Assembly: GCA_018894105.1 (NCBI GenBank)
Contig: CM032117.1
Location: 34,762,501-34,826,500, forward strand
DNA from: Jacaranda mimosifolia
Lineage: Eukaryota; Streptophyta; Magnoliopsida; Lamiales; Bignoniaceae
Length of the DNA stretch: 64,000 bases
Reading direction: 5' to 3'
Shown here: piece by piece, positions 46,364 through 58,075 of the stretch
Numbering within the stretch: position 1 is the first letter of the stretch
Layout: each line of letters starts with the position of its first letter
Notes under the pieces: model-generated
Databases searched by the model: none
The model's input: the letters and a program-made list of their open reading frames with translations, nothing else
Told to the model about the DNA's origin: nothing
Program-made: the position numbers and the translations under genes

Positions 46364-49300
46364 TGTAGCACCCCACCCGGGAGGTGCTTGTTTCGGGCCG
46401 AGGAACTACTCTAGTCTTTATTCACAATAATTTAAACCAAATGCACACCTCCAAAATTCAATTTAAATAGTTGTACAACAATCAAAAGCAATTTATCCCA
46501 ACTTACTACTACAAAGCACTATCTAACATCCCACAAGGAAATACAAAACCATCATAAGTCTACAACTGTCATCTGTTTCAGAGCCATACACGCATAATCA
46601 CAAGCATGGGGCATCTCAGACTTCAGCTTACAAACATAATTCATTGCAAAATGTAGTTTAGACCCCGAACGTCTGAAAGTTAATAACAAAACCATGTATT
46701 CTGACACATCCTGTAGTGCTCCAGTTGCTACCTATCATAGCTTAGCTGGGAAAAGGAATTGGAAACATGAAAGAGGCATAAGTCCGAAGGACTTAGTGAG
46801 GGGAGAAAATGGAAGGTGAATAATTTTAAAAAAAAAACATAAAATCAAGGAAAACCAATAAAAGGGTCTCGATTCAACAGATAACTAATTAGGTGAGATA
46901 ACAGGAAAAATCGAAACTACAGAAGTTATAAATTGACATAGTAATAAGTTAGAACTCAAATAGATAGTGTATTAATATGACAGAAATCCAATCAAATGAG
47001 ACACCGAATAGGTAAGACCTGATAGAACCACATATTTACAGCATGGACCAAGACATAACACACCGCGTGTGATACAAAATTGAACCGACTGTTGGCGACT
47101 CCAACGTTATTGCTCCCAGAATAGAACAGAAATGGTAACAAATGGTACACAAAGTACAATAATCATAACATACTTCCCTTATTACCCAACTACCTAAGCA
47201 CTTGGCTTGGTATGGCATGGCCGATCCACATGCTAGATCTCGCCACATTACTAGATAGCTACTTTCAGTTATGTGCAAGTCAGGATCTTAGGTGGGTACT
47301 AGCCGAGAGATCAGCCACAGTCAGTCCATACCGCCCGATCGTCTTTCCGGACCTAATCCCAGGCCCAACCCACCCCATGGTGTCCCTATAGGCGGTAGCG
47401 ACCCAAGAGCATCCTTAGGAGACTCAAACATATTGCCAATAGGAAATAACGTATTTCAAAACGTTAATCGAAAGCATGAATCTCATACTGAATCGAATAG
47501 TATAAATCACCAAATATTGGCTAGCAAGGCCGTATAAACATCATACAGAATGATTAACCAAGGGTATGAACGAAATTGATTAGCAAGACAAAAATATCAA
47601 TGCATATAGGGAAAGCCGACAAGGATATAGGGGACATGGGACAGAAAAATGGATAACATAATAGGATTTCTGCGCACCAGAACGAGTATGATCAAATTCA
47701 ACAAATAGACACAGGGAATTCAAATATCAAAAGCTATTCACTTCCTAGAAAAAAAATAGGCTTAACTCTCACCTTAACTTTCCGCATAGATGCTATCACA
47801 TCATATGGTCTTGGAGGCCCTAGCTCATCGTCACCTATTCCAATAGAAATATTATATGTCAAAACGCTTGCACTGTATTTGTTAACAATAATTAAACCAT
47901 TTATACCTTAAAATAGGGTATTACTGATTATGAGGCACATCTATCTAACCGAGGTTCTCGTCCCATTTTAGATACGGTAACTTAGGCTAACGTATTCCAA
48001 TTATCTAAATTATTCTAACAAAATCATCACGCTAATGTGGTTACAGTATTAACGAAGGATTTATTTATTTCGAGTCACCGATCATTTCTGAAGTTAATAG
48101 CCCAAGCTTATGTATAATAATTAAGCCAAATTGTAAGAAATTACCATGTTCCATTAATAATTAATCCTTGCAATATGACACAAAATTTAGGGTTCTGATT
48201 ATACCGATTAACTTAATTAATAATAATTATGTTCTAATTACCAATCTAGGCCCACTAGCATTGTACATAACTTATATATCCAAATATTTTGGCTCGTCAT
48301 CATGAATCTTATTCCGATCATTTCTATCCATAATTATGATTTGGTGCAATTATCTTAAACTAATATTAGTAATCAGCTTAACATTTTTAACTGAATTGAA
48401 TCAAGAGGCATTTAACCATTTGAACAGAATTTTACCTAAAATCTCGAATGTAATGCTCTAAGCCCATAATTTCTAAATTTATACCACTCTTATGAATTTT
48501 ACATATTTTCCTAATAATAATCAATCTTCATAACATCACACAATTTAGATTTTTCAATTATATCAATTAACTTAATTTAATGATAATTGGCTTCTAGGTA
48601 ACGATCCGAGTCCCCATATCACTTTATATTAAAATCACATCCAATCATTCCAGTCCGTAATCATAATTTTTAGTCCAATTAACCTATATTTACATCAAAA
48701 TTTATGTTAACAATTCAATAAGATTAAATCGGGAATCAAATTATCTGACTAATCGGTGTTTTACCAAATTGATCGAATTTCAGGTCGATTTACAACCCGA
48801 AACTAGCCCGCATGTGCTTGGATCAACACCTTAAAAATAGTGCAGTGTTGCCCAACGCCGCTGTGTCGGTTTTTCCTCGATTATTCCTCCACTAGGGGCC
48901 CGTTCTTGAAATTGAAGCTACCGTCATGTTCTTCTAGTTGAGCCCATCGAGACCTATCCCTTGGCCACCACCAACAATCACCGGAACCACCATGCCCGTC
49001 ACCTACGCCATTGCTACGACTCAGTTTGCAAATTTTTGGCATTTCGTCGGGAAGTTTGGAGTGTGGTGGGTATGGTTGTGTTCACCGTGTTACGAGAAGC
49101 TAATGATTGGTTTATATTAGAGTTTCTGCCGTTGCCGGAGGTAGTGCGGTGGTGAGAGTGATGAGGGGTTGCATGCGAAAATTTGAAGGGGATGGTGAAT
49201 TGCTATTTATAGAAGGCTTTCTAGAAATTAAAATGGCCTCCAAGAGTTTTAGTCAATTTTCATATCAGCCCTCAATTTATTAGTGCTTTATTTTGACCCA

Positions 49301-49461
49301 ATTGACCAATTTTATTTACAAATTGGTCCCAAAAAATTTTAGGTTCTTTATAATTAAGTCATTTCCTATTTACATCTTGACCCATAATTTTTTTTTCAAA
49401 TTAAAATTTTGATTTTTTTTTAAATTTTATTCCTGAAATGCTAAATTTTAGGGGTGTTACA
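46364..49461 (-). mobile_element. Solo LTR resembling Tekay/Del chromoviruses, 3.1 kb
   Basis: On the - strand it starts TGTAACACCCCTAAAATTTA and ends CCCGGGTGGGGTGCTACA, with TG...CA ends. Flanks TCTAT and TATAT match at 4 of 5 positions. A TATA box CTATAAATAG (49212-49203, - strand) is followed by a C-rich leader-like stretch, as in an LTR promoter. The TGTAACACCCC start and the great length fit Tekay/Del type LTRs (from memory). There is no gag-pol and no second LTR. The short frames at 47292-47537 and 48938-49155 are chance. Confidence 0.65.
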
Positions 49462-49466
49462 TATAT

Positions 49467-50849
49467 GATTATAGATATTTTGAACTTTTATAATGAAAGA
49501 AAAATCTATCGTTATGAATATTTGAAGTTATCCCCTAATACCAGAATTAATATTGTAATTCTAGATAAATACAACGTGTACTTTTAGTTATAATAGATAA
49601 AATAGATGTATTAAAAGAGAAATTAAAACAAATTAACAATCAATGAATTTTTTAATTTTATTAAAAATTCAAAATTCTGAGAATTTAGAATTTGACTAAA
49701 ATTTTACAATTATAGGTTCCACACCATTGTACTATATATATTTATATAATAGTATATATTATGATATGATTTTTCTCAATTTTAAACTATTAATCAATTT
49801 CTAGAGGCAAAATATAGAATAATTTAAGAAAATTATAGATTCTACAACTAATAAATTATGTTATCTTAGACTTGAATTTATACTTATATTGCATGCGATC
49901 ACTATTTTTGAGTAGCGGGCAATTAAAAATAAATTTAAATATTGATTAATTTTAGTGAACTTAACTATTTACTAGTAAGTGAATTTTGTACTCTAAAGTT
50001 GCAGGCGATCACTACTTTTAAGTAAAAAGATCATATATAATATTATATTTTTTAGGGGAAAATATGAAGAAAATAATTGTGGTGATTCCACCTTCTCCTA
50101 TCGGGCATTTATATTAAAATTATCATATTCAGCCGTAAATATATCATACATATAAATAATGGACTTAAGTATTGATTTTATAAATGTAACACCACTTTAC
50201 GGAAAATTGATATTCATCTCAACTTAAATAGAAAAACATATGACTAACAAAAATATTTATAATAAAACATCGAGGAAATTTAGACATGACATATGATATT
50301 CATCAACAACTAAGTAGCAATAAATCTGAATATCCACAATCAATAAAATAATGTAATTTTACTTGTTTTTCTTTTACTTATTATTGAATTCCCATATTTT
50401 CCATACCACGCCATTAAAAAAAAAAAAAAAAAAGGTGATTAAAAATAGTCGGGGTCCAGTAAACTTATGAGTAGAAAATTATTTGGGGGTAATAAGTACA
50501 TCTCTTGTTATTTTTTCCCTTTTTTTCCCTTTTCTTTTGTGCTATTAAATTATACTTAGTATATGGAAGATGGAGTAGATGGATTGATCGTCGTGGTGGT
50601 GGTGGTGGTGAAAATGACTTTGAAAACGTGGTCAGTGTTAGAAAAGTAGGGTGGGTCAAGAGAGAACGGAAGGTTGTGTCATTCGTTGCCGTCCGGTGGT
50701 CCAGCCCACTGCACGATGCACCCCCTCTCCACAACCTTTATTTCCATATATAAAGTGTTTTCACTTCAAAATAAAGAAAAAAGAAAAATGTGAATTTCAA
50801 TTTGGCCATCTCGATTATGTGCTTGTAAATCCATAGTTCGGAAAATTAA
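49467..50849. other. Spacer with simple repeats
   Basis: AT-rich DNA with an A-run near 50414-50433 and a GGT-run at about 50590-50610. The short frames around 50465-50836 show no recognisable domain. Confidence 0.5.
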
Positions 50850-51223
50850 GGGCCCGTCTGGTTATATTTTCATTTTCAATATTTTTAAAATTTGAAAACA
50901 TAATTAGAAAAATTGAGCTCAAAATAAGTTTATATTTGGATAAATTGTTGAAAAAGTAGTGATTATATAGAGTTCAATACGTTGCAGGTGGATAGAGATA
51001 TTGATAAAAAAAGTTGAATAAAAGATATATATGTTATTGAAAATTGTGTTTGAGAATAAAGATGAAAATATATCGATAAAAATATGTGAATAAGTTGATG
51101 TGTTTTACTTCTCAAATAGTAGAAAACTTGAAAATAAACTTTGAGAATAAAATGAAACAAGTCCTAAAAAATTCTATGGAAAGAATAATTTCAAATTTAG
51201 AAAATAAAAATACAGAGCGGGTC
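50850..51223. mobile_element. MITE, possibly Tourist-like
   Basis: Left end GGGCCCGTCTGGTTATATTT; right end on the - strand GACCCGCTCTGTATTTTTAT. Both lead into a TTTTC run. At 374 bp it has no coding capacity. TTAA stands before the left end, but the right flank ATC does not match, so the duplication is lost or the end is misplaced. Confidence 0.5.
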
Positions 51224-51880
51224 ATCATTTTTTTTTTCTTTTTTTCTATTTTATTATCTTTGAACATAGATGGACATCGGCCTCATACATAAATTTTCAA
51301 ACTGTCTAGACTTATATTTTTAGCAAATGATTGCACTGATCTTATTACTTTAACCCAGTTTGTGATGCGTACTTCCTCTCCCGAAGTTATGAGATTATAT
51401 TATTGAATTTCATAAGAATTTGTCTTGCATTCTAAAAGTATTTTATACCCATTTGTTCTTGTCAGTTTTGAGCCAATTTATCATTTTAGTTAAATATTGA
51501 CATAGGTAAGCCAAGCCCAATACGCTTAACGGGCCTAGTTACAGGACTTAGCCAACCCAGTCGACCCCATAGGCCGAATTGATTGACCCCATAGGTCGAA
51601 TAATTCGACCTCTAGGCCGAGTGAAGGAAGAACATTTAATGGCGGTCTGCCATCTATCGTGTCCGCATTAAATGCACCTCAACTGCTAGGCTATTCGCAT
51701 TAAATGAATTGACGGCGCGTCACCTCCACATTAATGGTGGTGAGGATCCCCTCTTCGGCCCACCAAATGTTTGCGTACCTTTTAGATAGGTTGGAATGAC
51801 CTATCTTGCCCCCTACACGAATAACACGCATATGAAATGTGCTGGAGGAGAAATTAGTCTTTTTACCCCCGTTCAAGTAC

Positions 51881-51888
51881 TATAAATA
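51881..51888 (+). promoter_or_regulatory. LTR promoter TATA box, element C
   Basis: TATAAATA in GTACTATAAATACC, matched in the 3' LTR at 61434-61441 and at the same place in the LTRs of element B. Confidence 0.65.
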
Positions 51889-51982
51889 CCTATCCTTCAT
51901 AAGCAATGGTAAGCTTTTATACACTCGTTGAACTGTTACTCTGTTCTACAACCTTCAAGTCAACTTACTGACTCAATCTTTG

Positions 51983-52005
51983 GAGGGTCTTAGCCGAGGA
52001 CCCTC
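51983..52005 (+). promoter_or_regulatory. Conserved R/U5 hairpin, element C
   Basis: Stem GAGGGTC / GACCCTC with a 9-base loop, also at 61536-61558 in the 3' LTR. It lies about 100 bp after the TATA box and so should be in the transcript. Confidence 0.6.
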
Positions 52006-52163
52006 TCAGCTAGCCTGACGTTTGCTCCTTAGTTGCAGGTCCCATCCCACGCTCACATCTTTCTAGTCGAGAAACCATCTAGGTCGATACACAAAGACCC
52101 GTAACACCAAAAATAACATTAACATATTGGCACCGTCTGTAGGAAAGGGATTTATAGTCGAAA

Positions 52164-53805
52164 ATGGTAGATACTAGGCGAACAAGCTCCAAGAGGCAGA
52201 ATGATCATCGTTTGCCTCCACCACCACCATTGCCCCCGCAAGAGCAGCCCATCCAACAAACAGAGGGCCAAAGTTCCCAACCGGAGCAAATGGTCACCTT
52301 GACCATCCCACAACTTATGCAATGATTAGCGACCAAATCTCCACCCAGTTTTCAACTCAACTATCTGCTGCCTTGTAGAGGTACTAGAGATAGCGGTGAG
52401 CATTACTCCTCATCCCTCGTGCCAGGAAGAGCGACTTCCGAGGGAAGATCGAGTTAGGAATGAGATACGCCTACACTCCAACAAGCGAAAGCTGAGCCCA
52501 GGTCGTTTTCCCCGAAATGAGTCCCGCCATTGTCCTCTTGAGGAGGTTGCCGACTCAGCTAACCTATGAGTTCGACCCAATCGAGCCCTAAAGCTCAAGC
52601 GGGTCAAACATTCCATACCCCTCTTTAGCCGTGATGTGTCCAGGGCAGACAGAGAAGAATGGGAAGAAGTATCACCCTAGGTTCAACAACTTAATAAAAG
52701 ATTGGAGAAAATTTCAAGAAGGAATCTGGATTGGACCCAATTTGATAACGCCCCCAGAATCCGATGAGAGAGAAAATCTCCTTTCATTCAAGAGATCATT
52801 GATAAGCGTATTGTGCTCGATGTGGAGGTCCTTACTGAGCTACCTCGATATGACGAACAACATACCCAAATGAACACCTTTTACAAGTTGAACATATGAT
52901 GCAGTTGCATGGACACAATGACCATATACACGTGAAGATGTTAGTCAGCACATTTCAAGGAATAACATTGGAGTGGTTTGTCAAGCTTGAGCCAACCTCC
53001 ATATTCTATTATGATTAGCTTTGTGACAAATTCTTGCACTAATTTGCTAGTAGGAGGAAAGCAAAGCTGTCGCATATACACCTTCATAGGTAAAGTAAAA
53101 TGAGGGTGAATCTTTGAGGGATTTATTCTCCACGTTCAACACCAAGGTCTTGAAAATTGATAACCCCCACATTGAGTTTTTAATTGATGTCTTGTTCCTG
53201 GGTTTGAGACATAAAGAGTGCACTAATGCCTTAGTTAGAGAGCACGAACGTACGATGGAAAAACTCCTCAACTTAACGGAGAGAAATATGACTCAAGAAG
53301 AGATGAATAGGATGAAGTTTGGAGGGGGGGAGTTCAATAAGAAATAGGAAAATGAGAAAGATGATAGGCATCAGAAAGAAGGGCATCGGTCTTCGATAAA
53401 GCATTTTCATAATGATGCCCCCTTAAACACACCCCGAAAGGAGGTTCTGTTAGCAATAAAACATGATAATATCTTGAAAAAACCGAGGAAGCTCATGGAG
53501 ACTGAAGCCATAAAAAAATTCAAGAAGTACTGCCACATCCATTGACAAAAGGGACATGACACGGAGGATTGTTTCATCTTGCAAGACGAGATTGAGCACC
53601 TCATTAGGCAGGGTCATCTCAAGAGGTATGTTGACCAGAAAGCCCTGCAAGCCATGGCTCAGTCCGACCCGACTCCTTATAGAGAACGGTTGCTGACCCC
53701 AAGGCACGAAGACAAAGGAAAGCAAAAGATGGAGGAAGACCATCCCCCCTTGAGAGGTGTAATTGACACAATAGTCGGGAGGGACTCGAGGTTGGCTAGA
53801 AACTA
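52164..53805 (+). pseudogene. gag remnant of element C
   Basis: ATG 52164 opens MVDTRRTSSKRQNDHR, parallel to element B. Multiple stops follow. Gag core blocks are seen at about 52860-53330: EHMMQLHGHNDHI, FQGITLEWFVKLEP, LFSTFNTKVLKIDNP and LGLRHKECTNALVREHE. A knuckle-like stretch CHIH...KGHDTEDCFILQ lies at about 53530-53585. A frame at 53579-53806 carries the tail, with HLIRQGHLKRYVDQKALQAM. It cannot be translated as one protein. Confidence 0.75.
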
Positions 53806-53959
53806 GGCACAAAGATGTCTCGAGTTGAACAAATAGGCACATGCTAAACTAATCTATCATCTTTCTACAAGTGTTAAGCCGATTTTCTTCTCGAATTTTG
53901 ACCTAAAGCATCTGGGAGGTCAAGGTCCGTGAGATAACCTGGATTGCCCCTTGGTGGTC

Positions 53960-54350
53960 TCCATAGAAATTGTGAACTTTGAAGTCTGAAAAGTACTGGT
54001 GGACAATAGGAGCTCAACAAATATAATCTTTTTGTCTACGCTTGACCGGATGCAATTGGGAAAGTTGAAGTTTGACCCAATTAAAACACCCCTGGTCAGG
54101 TTTGGGGGATCAGAAATTGTCCTGGTAAGATCTATCAATTTGACTACCTTATTTGGAGAAGTTCCCAAAAGGCATACCTTAATGGTCAACTTCCTTGTCG
54201 TGGACTCACCCTTTGCTTATAATGCTATCATCGAAAGACCAGCCCTAAATGATTTTCAAGCGGTTGTATCCACTTATCACACGAAGGTTAAGTTCCCGAC
54301 GACAGTAGGAACAAGTGAAATGTTGTGCAATATGAAAGAAGCATGGCGAT
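53960..54350 (+). pseudogene. Aspartic protease domain of element C
   Basis: LVDNRSSTNIIFLSTLDRMQ appears where element B has DNGSS; the catalytic Gly is Arg, which should inactivate the enzyme. TPLVRFGGSEIVLV and IIERPALNDFQAVVSTY follow. A stop precedes the domain at about 53987. Confidence 0.75.
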
Positions 54351-54660
54351 GTTACACTATATCAGTCGAAGTCAACTCCAAAAAAATTCAACCCCAGCTA
54401 AAATCCTCAGGGGACATCCCTGTAATAAAGCCTGAGGAAGGACAGTCTAACAAGAAGAGAAAAATGGAAGATACTAGGGTAAAGTCGGCAGAAAAGTTTA
54501 AATCTATCGAGCTAGATCTGGGGAACCCCATAAGACAACCAAAACAGGGGCCAGTTTGGGAAGCGGAATGGAGTGCATACTCGTTGACTTCTTTAGAAAA
54601 AATATTGATGTTTTTGCTTAAAAAATGGCTGACCTGTAGGGCATCGACCCTGAGATCATT

Positions 54661-55500
54661 GTGCATCACCTCAATGTTGACCCCGCATTCAAGCCAGTTA
54701 CACAGAAGACAAGGACCTTCAATGCCGAAAGGACCCAGATCATCGAGGAAAAGGTTAACAAGCTTCTAGAGGTAGGCTATATAGTTGAAATTCAATACCC
54801 TAGCTGGTTATGTAATGTTGTTCTGGTCCCTAAAAATGAGAGCAAATGGAGGATGTGTAATGATTTCACTGATCTTAATAAAGTGTGCCCTAAAGACCCA
54901 TATCCTCTGCCTCGCATAGATTTATTGGTTGATTCCACTGCAGGTTGTGATCTTTTGAGCATGATGGATGCTTTCCAAGATTATTATCAAATTTGTATGG
55001 CCCCTGAAGATAGGGACCAAACCTCTTTCGTGGTACTAAATGGAGTTTATTATTTTTTGATCGTGCCATTTGGATTGAAAAATATTGGCGCAACTTATCA
55101 AAGATTAGTCAACTTTATGTTTAAGAGCGAAATAGGTTGAACCATGGAAGTATATATAGATGACATGATAGTTAAAACAGAGAAGTGGACCACTTGGTCG
55201 ACCTAGCACGTACCTTATCCATCCTCTGAGCCTTTTGCATGAAACTTAACCCGAACAAATGTACTTTTGGAGTTAGGGATGGCAAATTTCTCGGGTATAT
55301 AGTTAGTCAGCGAGGTATCGAAGCTAACCCACAAAAAATTTAAGCTATACAAGATATTCTGCCACTGAAGACAATCAAAGATGTGTAGAGACTGGTCGGG
55401 CAAATCATTGCTCTTGGACAATTTATTGCACGCTTGGCAGACAAAAGTTTACCATTCTTTTGGGTTTAAAGAAATGCTAAGAAGTTCCAATGGACGAAGG
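54661..55500 (+). pseudogene. Reverse transcriptase domain of element C
   Basis: The part up to 55140 is open: VNKLLEVGYIVEIQYPSWLC, WRMCNDFTDLNKVCPKDPYP, DLLSMMDAFQDYYQI, FVVLNGVYYFLIVPFGLKN. A stop (55138-55140) then precedes TMEVYIDDMIVKTE, which keeps the catalytic YIDD. A short deletion just after it (near 55183) shifts the frame. It would copy element RNA into DNA; here it is broken. Confidence 0.85.
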
Positions 55501-55559
55501 AATGCGACCAGGCTCTGGTCGAGCTCAAGTAATACCTAACTAGGCCTCCATTACTAGCC

Positions 55560-56280
55560 AAACCTATGGTCGGAGAAGTGCTATACTTATATTTGGCTGT
55601 GTCAACGGTCATAGTTAGTTCGGTATTGGTGTCTACTCAGCAAGGGCTAAGTAAGCTAGTATATTATAACAATAAAATCTTGCAAGGTCCCAAACATAAT
55701 TATTTAGAAATCGAGAAGTTTGCCTTAGCGCTTATCACAACGGCAAGGAAATTGAGACCATATTTCCTATCCCATTCCATCGTGGTTTTGACGAACTAAT
55801 CCTTGAAACAAGGACTCTCTAAGCCAGATAATTCGGGAAAGTTGACCAAATGGGCCATTGAGTTAGGAGAATTAGACCTCATGTTCCAACCACGTGTTGC
55901 CATTAAGGCTCAAGTGCTAGCTGATTTCATTGCAAAACGAGTTGATTTGCCATCATTTCAGGAGCAGCAGCCATATGTTTGGTCTTTGCATGTGGATGGT
56001 TCGGCTACGAACTTAGGAGGTGGAATTGGTGTGTTGTTGTGTTCCCCTAGAGGAAAGGAATATGATTTTGCCATCAAGTTAGACTATCATGTTACTAATA
56101 ATGAGGCAGAATATGAGGCTGTTGTTGTCGGGATGAGGATGGCCCTTGACGGATGAGTTAAGTACTTCGCAGCTATTATTGATTCTCAGCTGGTCGCTGA
56201 ACAATTTAAGGGAAATTTCGAGGCAAGGGATGCAACCATGAATGCCTATCTAAATAAGGTTAAGTGATTGAAGTAGCAAT
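55560..56280 (+). pseudogene. RNase H plus second, archaeal-type RNase H of element C
   Basis: The RT-linked RNase H is at about 55566-55870: LYLYLAVSTVIVSSVLV, KLVYYNNKILQGPKHNYLEI, LRPYFLSHSIVVLTN, KLTKWAIELGE. After a linker with QVLADFIAK the second RNase H follows at about 55975-56230: SLHVDGSATNLGGGIGVLL with the first Asp, TNNEAEYEAVVVGMRMAL with Glu, and IIDSQLVAEQF with Asp. Two RNase H domains in series mark the Tat lineage. Stops at 55797 and 56154 and later ones break the frame. Confidence 0.82.
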
Positions 56281-56519
56281 TCGAGAAGTTTACACTCAGT
56301 CAAGTGCCCAGGTTAGAAAACGAAAGAATGGATGCGCTTCAAAAGTTTGCTAGTTCGATAAAGGGCACCAAAAACAGATCAGTCACATTTTTAGTCTCAA
56401 GCCAGCCTGCCATCACCGACCCCTAACAGAAAGAGGTCTTTATAATAGATGTGGCGGATCAGACCTGGATCGACGAGATCAAGGCCTACTTAAAGAGAGG
56501 CAAAATGCCCTCAGACAAC

Positions 56520-57679
56520 ACCGAAGCCCGAAGGTTGACGGCCCAAGCGTCGAAATTCGCCTTGGACGAATTCAACTAGTTGTACAAGAGGTCGATTGTG
56601 GGCCCCCCGCTGAAATATCTTATGCCCAACTAGGCACAAAAAGTCTTATAGAAGGTCCATACTGGTATTTGTGGGAATCATTCAAGAGGGCGTTCATTGG
56701 CTCATAAAATCTTCAGGAATGGGTATTTTTGGCCTACTTTAAACAAGGATGCCATCGAGTTCGCCTGGAAGTGCCGATCTTATCAAGTCCATGCTAGCAT
56801 TCCTCACTAACTGACTGCCACCCTTGTCCCAATACAGGTTTCATAGCCGTTCGATCAGTGGGGAATCGATATAGTAGGGTCTTTCCTAAAGGCCACTGGA
56901 CAGAGGAAATATATCATTGTAGCAATCGAATACTTCACCAAGTGGGTGGAGGTGGAGGTCGTGCCAAAGATCATGGATGGTGCGATAAGGATTTCTTGTG
57001 GAAGAATATCGTTTGCTGTTTTGGCCTACCTAAGGTTCTTATATCAAATAACGGTACCTAATTCTAGAGTAAATGGGTGGGGGAATAGTGTGAGAACTTG
57101 GGAATCAAGCAGTACTTCACTTAGGTTGGAAATCCACAAGCCAACGGTCAAACTAAGGTCACCAATAGGACTGTAATCGACCATATTAAAACTAGGTTGG
57201 AGGGCTCTAATGCTAGTTGGGCAGACGACCTACCAGGAGTCCTATGGGCATACCACACTATACTAAGGACCGCCACGGGTCAGAGCCCTTACAGTTTGGT
57301 ATATGGCTTAGAGGTAATTATCCCCGTAGAATTGATTCAACACACGACTCGAGTCATATATTATGACTCGACTAGGAGTAGAGCGGAGAGGGAATTTGAC
57401 TTAGAAGTAATCGAGGAGCTTCAACAACAGGCCTTTGCGAAAATGCAGAGGTGTAGATCAATCATGGCGAAACATTATGATAAAGGAGTTAGATCTACGT
57501 CTTTCAAGGTCGGTGATCTCACTCTCAAGAAGGTTGAAGTCTCTAGAAATGTTGGCAAACTCGACCCGAAGTATGAGGGCCCATATTCCGTCGTTAAAGT
57601 AGTGAAGCATAATTTATATCTCTTAGCAGACCTATTCGGGGAACGAACTGCCAAGGCCTTAGAATGCACTCAACCTTAA
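56520..57679 (+). pseudogene. Integrase of element C
   Basis: Zinc-binding part: VHTGICGNHSRGRS and CRSYQVHA, where the second Cys of the usual CxxC is Tyr. Core: QWGIDIVGSFLKATGQRKYI and IVAIEYFTKWVEVEVVPK; frame changes follow around 56990-57170. The C-terminal part is open at 57197-57679: NASWADDLPGVLWAYHT, ATGQSPYSLVYGLEVIIPVE and VGDLTLKKVEVSRNVGKLDP. Confidence 0.82.
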
Positions 57680-57729
57680 AAAGTTTTATGTGTAGACTGT
57701 GTTGTACAGAAAGCACATTATCTTAATAA

Positions 57730-57935
57730 ACATTGTTGCGCGACCCCATAATCGCGAGAATTTATTTACATTACAACAGCCAAGTCAACCCTGTAGTCGC
57801 GTAATTTTACTTAATTAAATCCTTAAGCAGCTGTCAAGTCAACCCTGTAGTCGCTTGTTGCTAGTTGCTTAAATCAATTGTTTGACAAAGCATTAAATTG
57901 ACCTATGCGATCGCACGATTTTAATTCGACCCTGG
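57730..57935. repeat. Tandem repeats in the 3' untranslated region of element C
   Basis: Units of about 45-57 bp marked by CAACCCTGTAGTCGC (near 57786 and 57839) with diverged copies before (CGACCCCATAATCGC) and after (GACCTATGCGATCGC). They occupy the same place as the 60-bp units of element B. Confidence 0.7.
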
Positions 57936-58075
57936 TTCAATAGAAAAGCCAACCAAACATTGACCTCAATAATCACAACATTATTCTTGAGACAATAAAG
58001 CAAACTAGAAGAAATGCAAATTAACCAGATACTTCATTAAATAAAATGTTGTCCATAGGCCTTGAGGGGCCATAC

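Larger units (their letters stand above)
51498..52124 (+). repeat. 5' LTR of element C
   Basis: 627 bp. TATA box TATAAATA at 51881-51888; hairpin GAGGGTC/GACCCTC at 51983-52005. The 3' LTR carries about 40 bp more near its start (a duplicated AAGCC(C/T)AATAC segment). Confidence 0.9.

Noticed and set aside
48938..49155. Two overlapping short + strand frames
   Set aside because: They lie in the leader region of the solo LTR, antisense to it, and show no domain.
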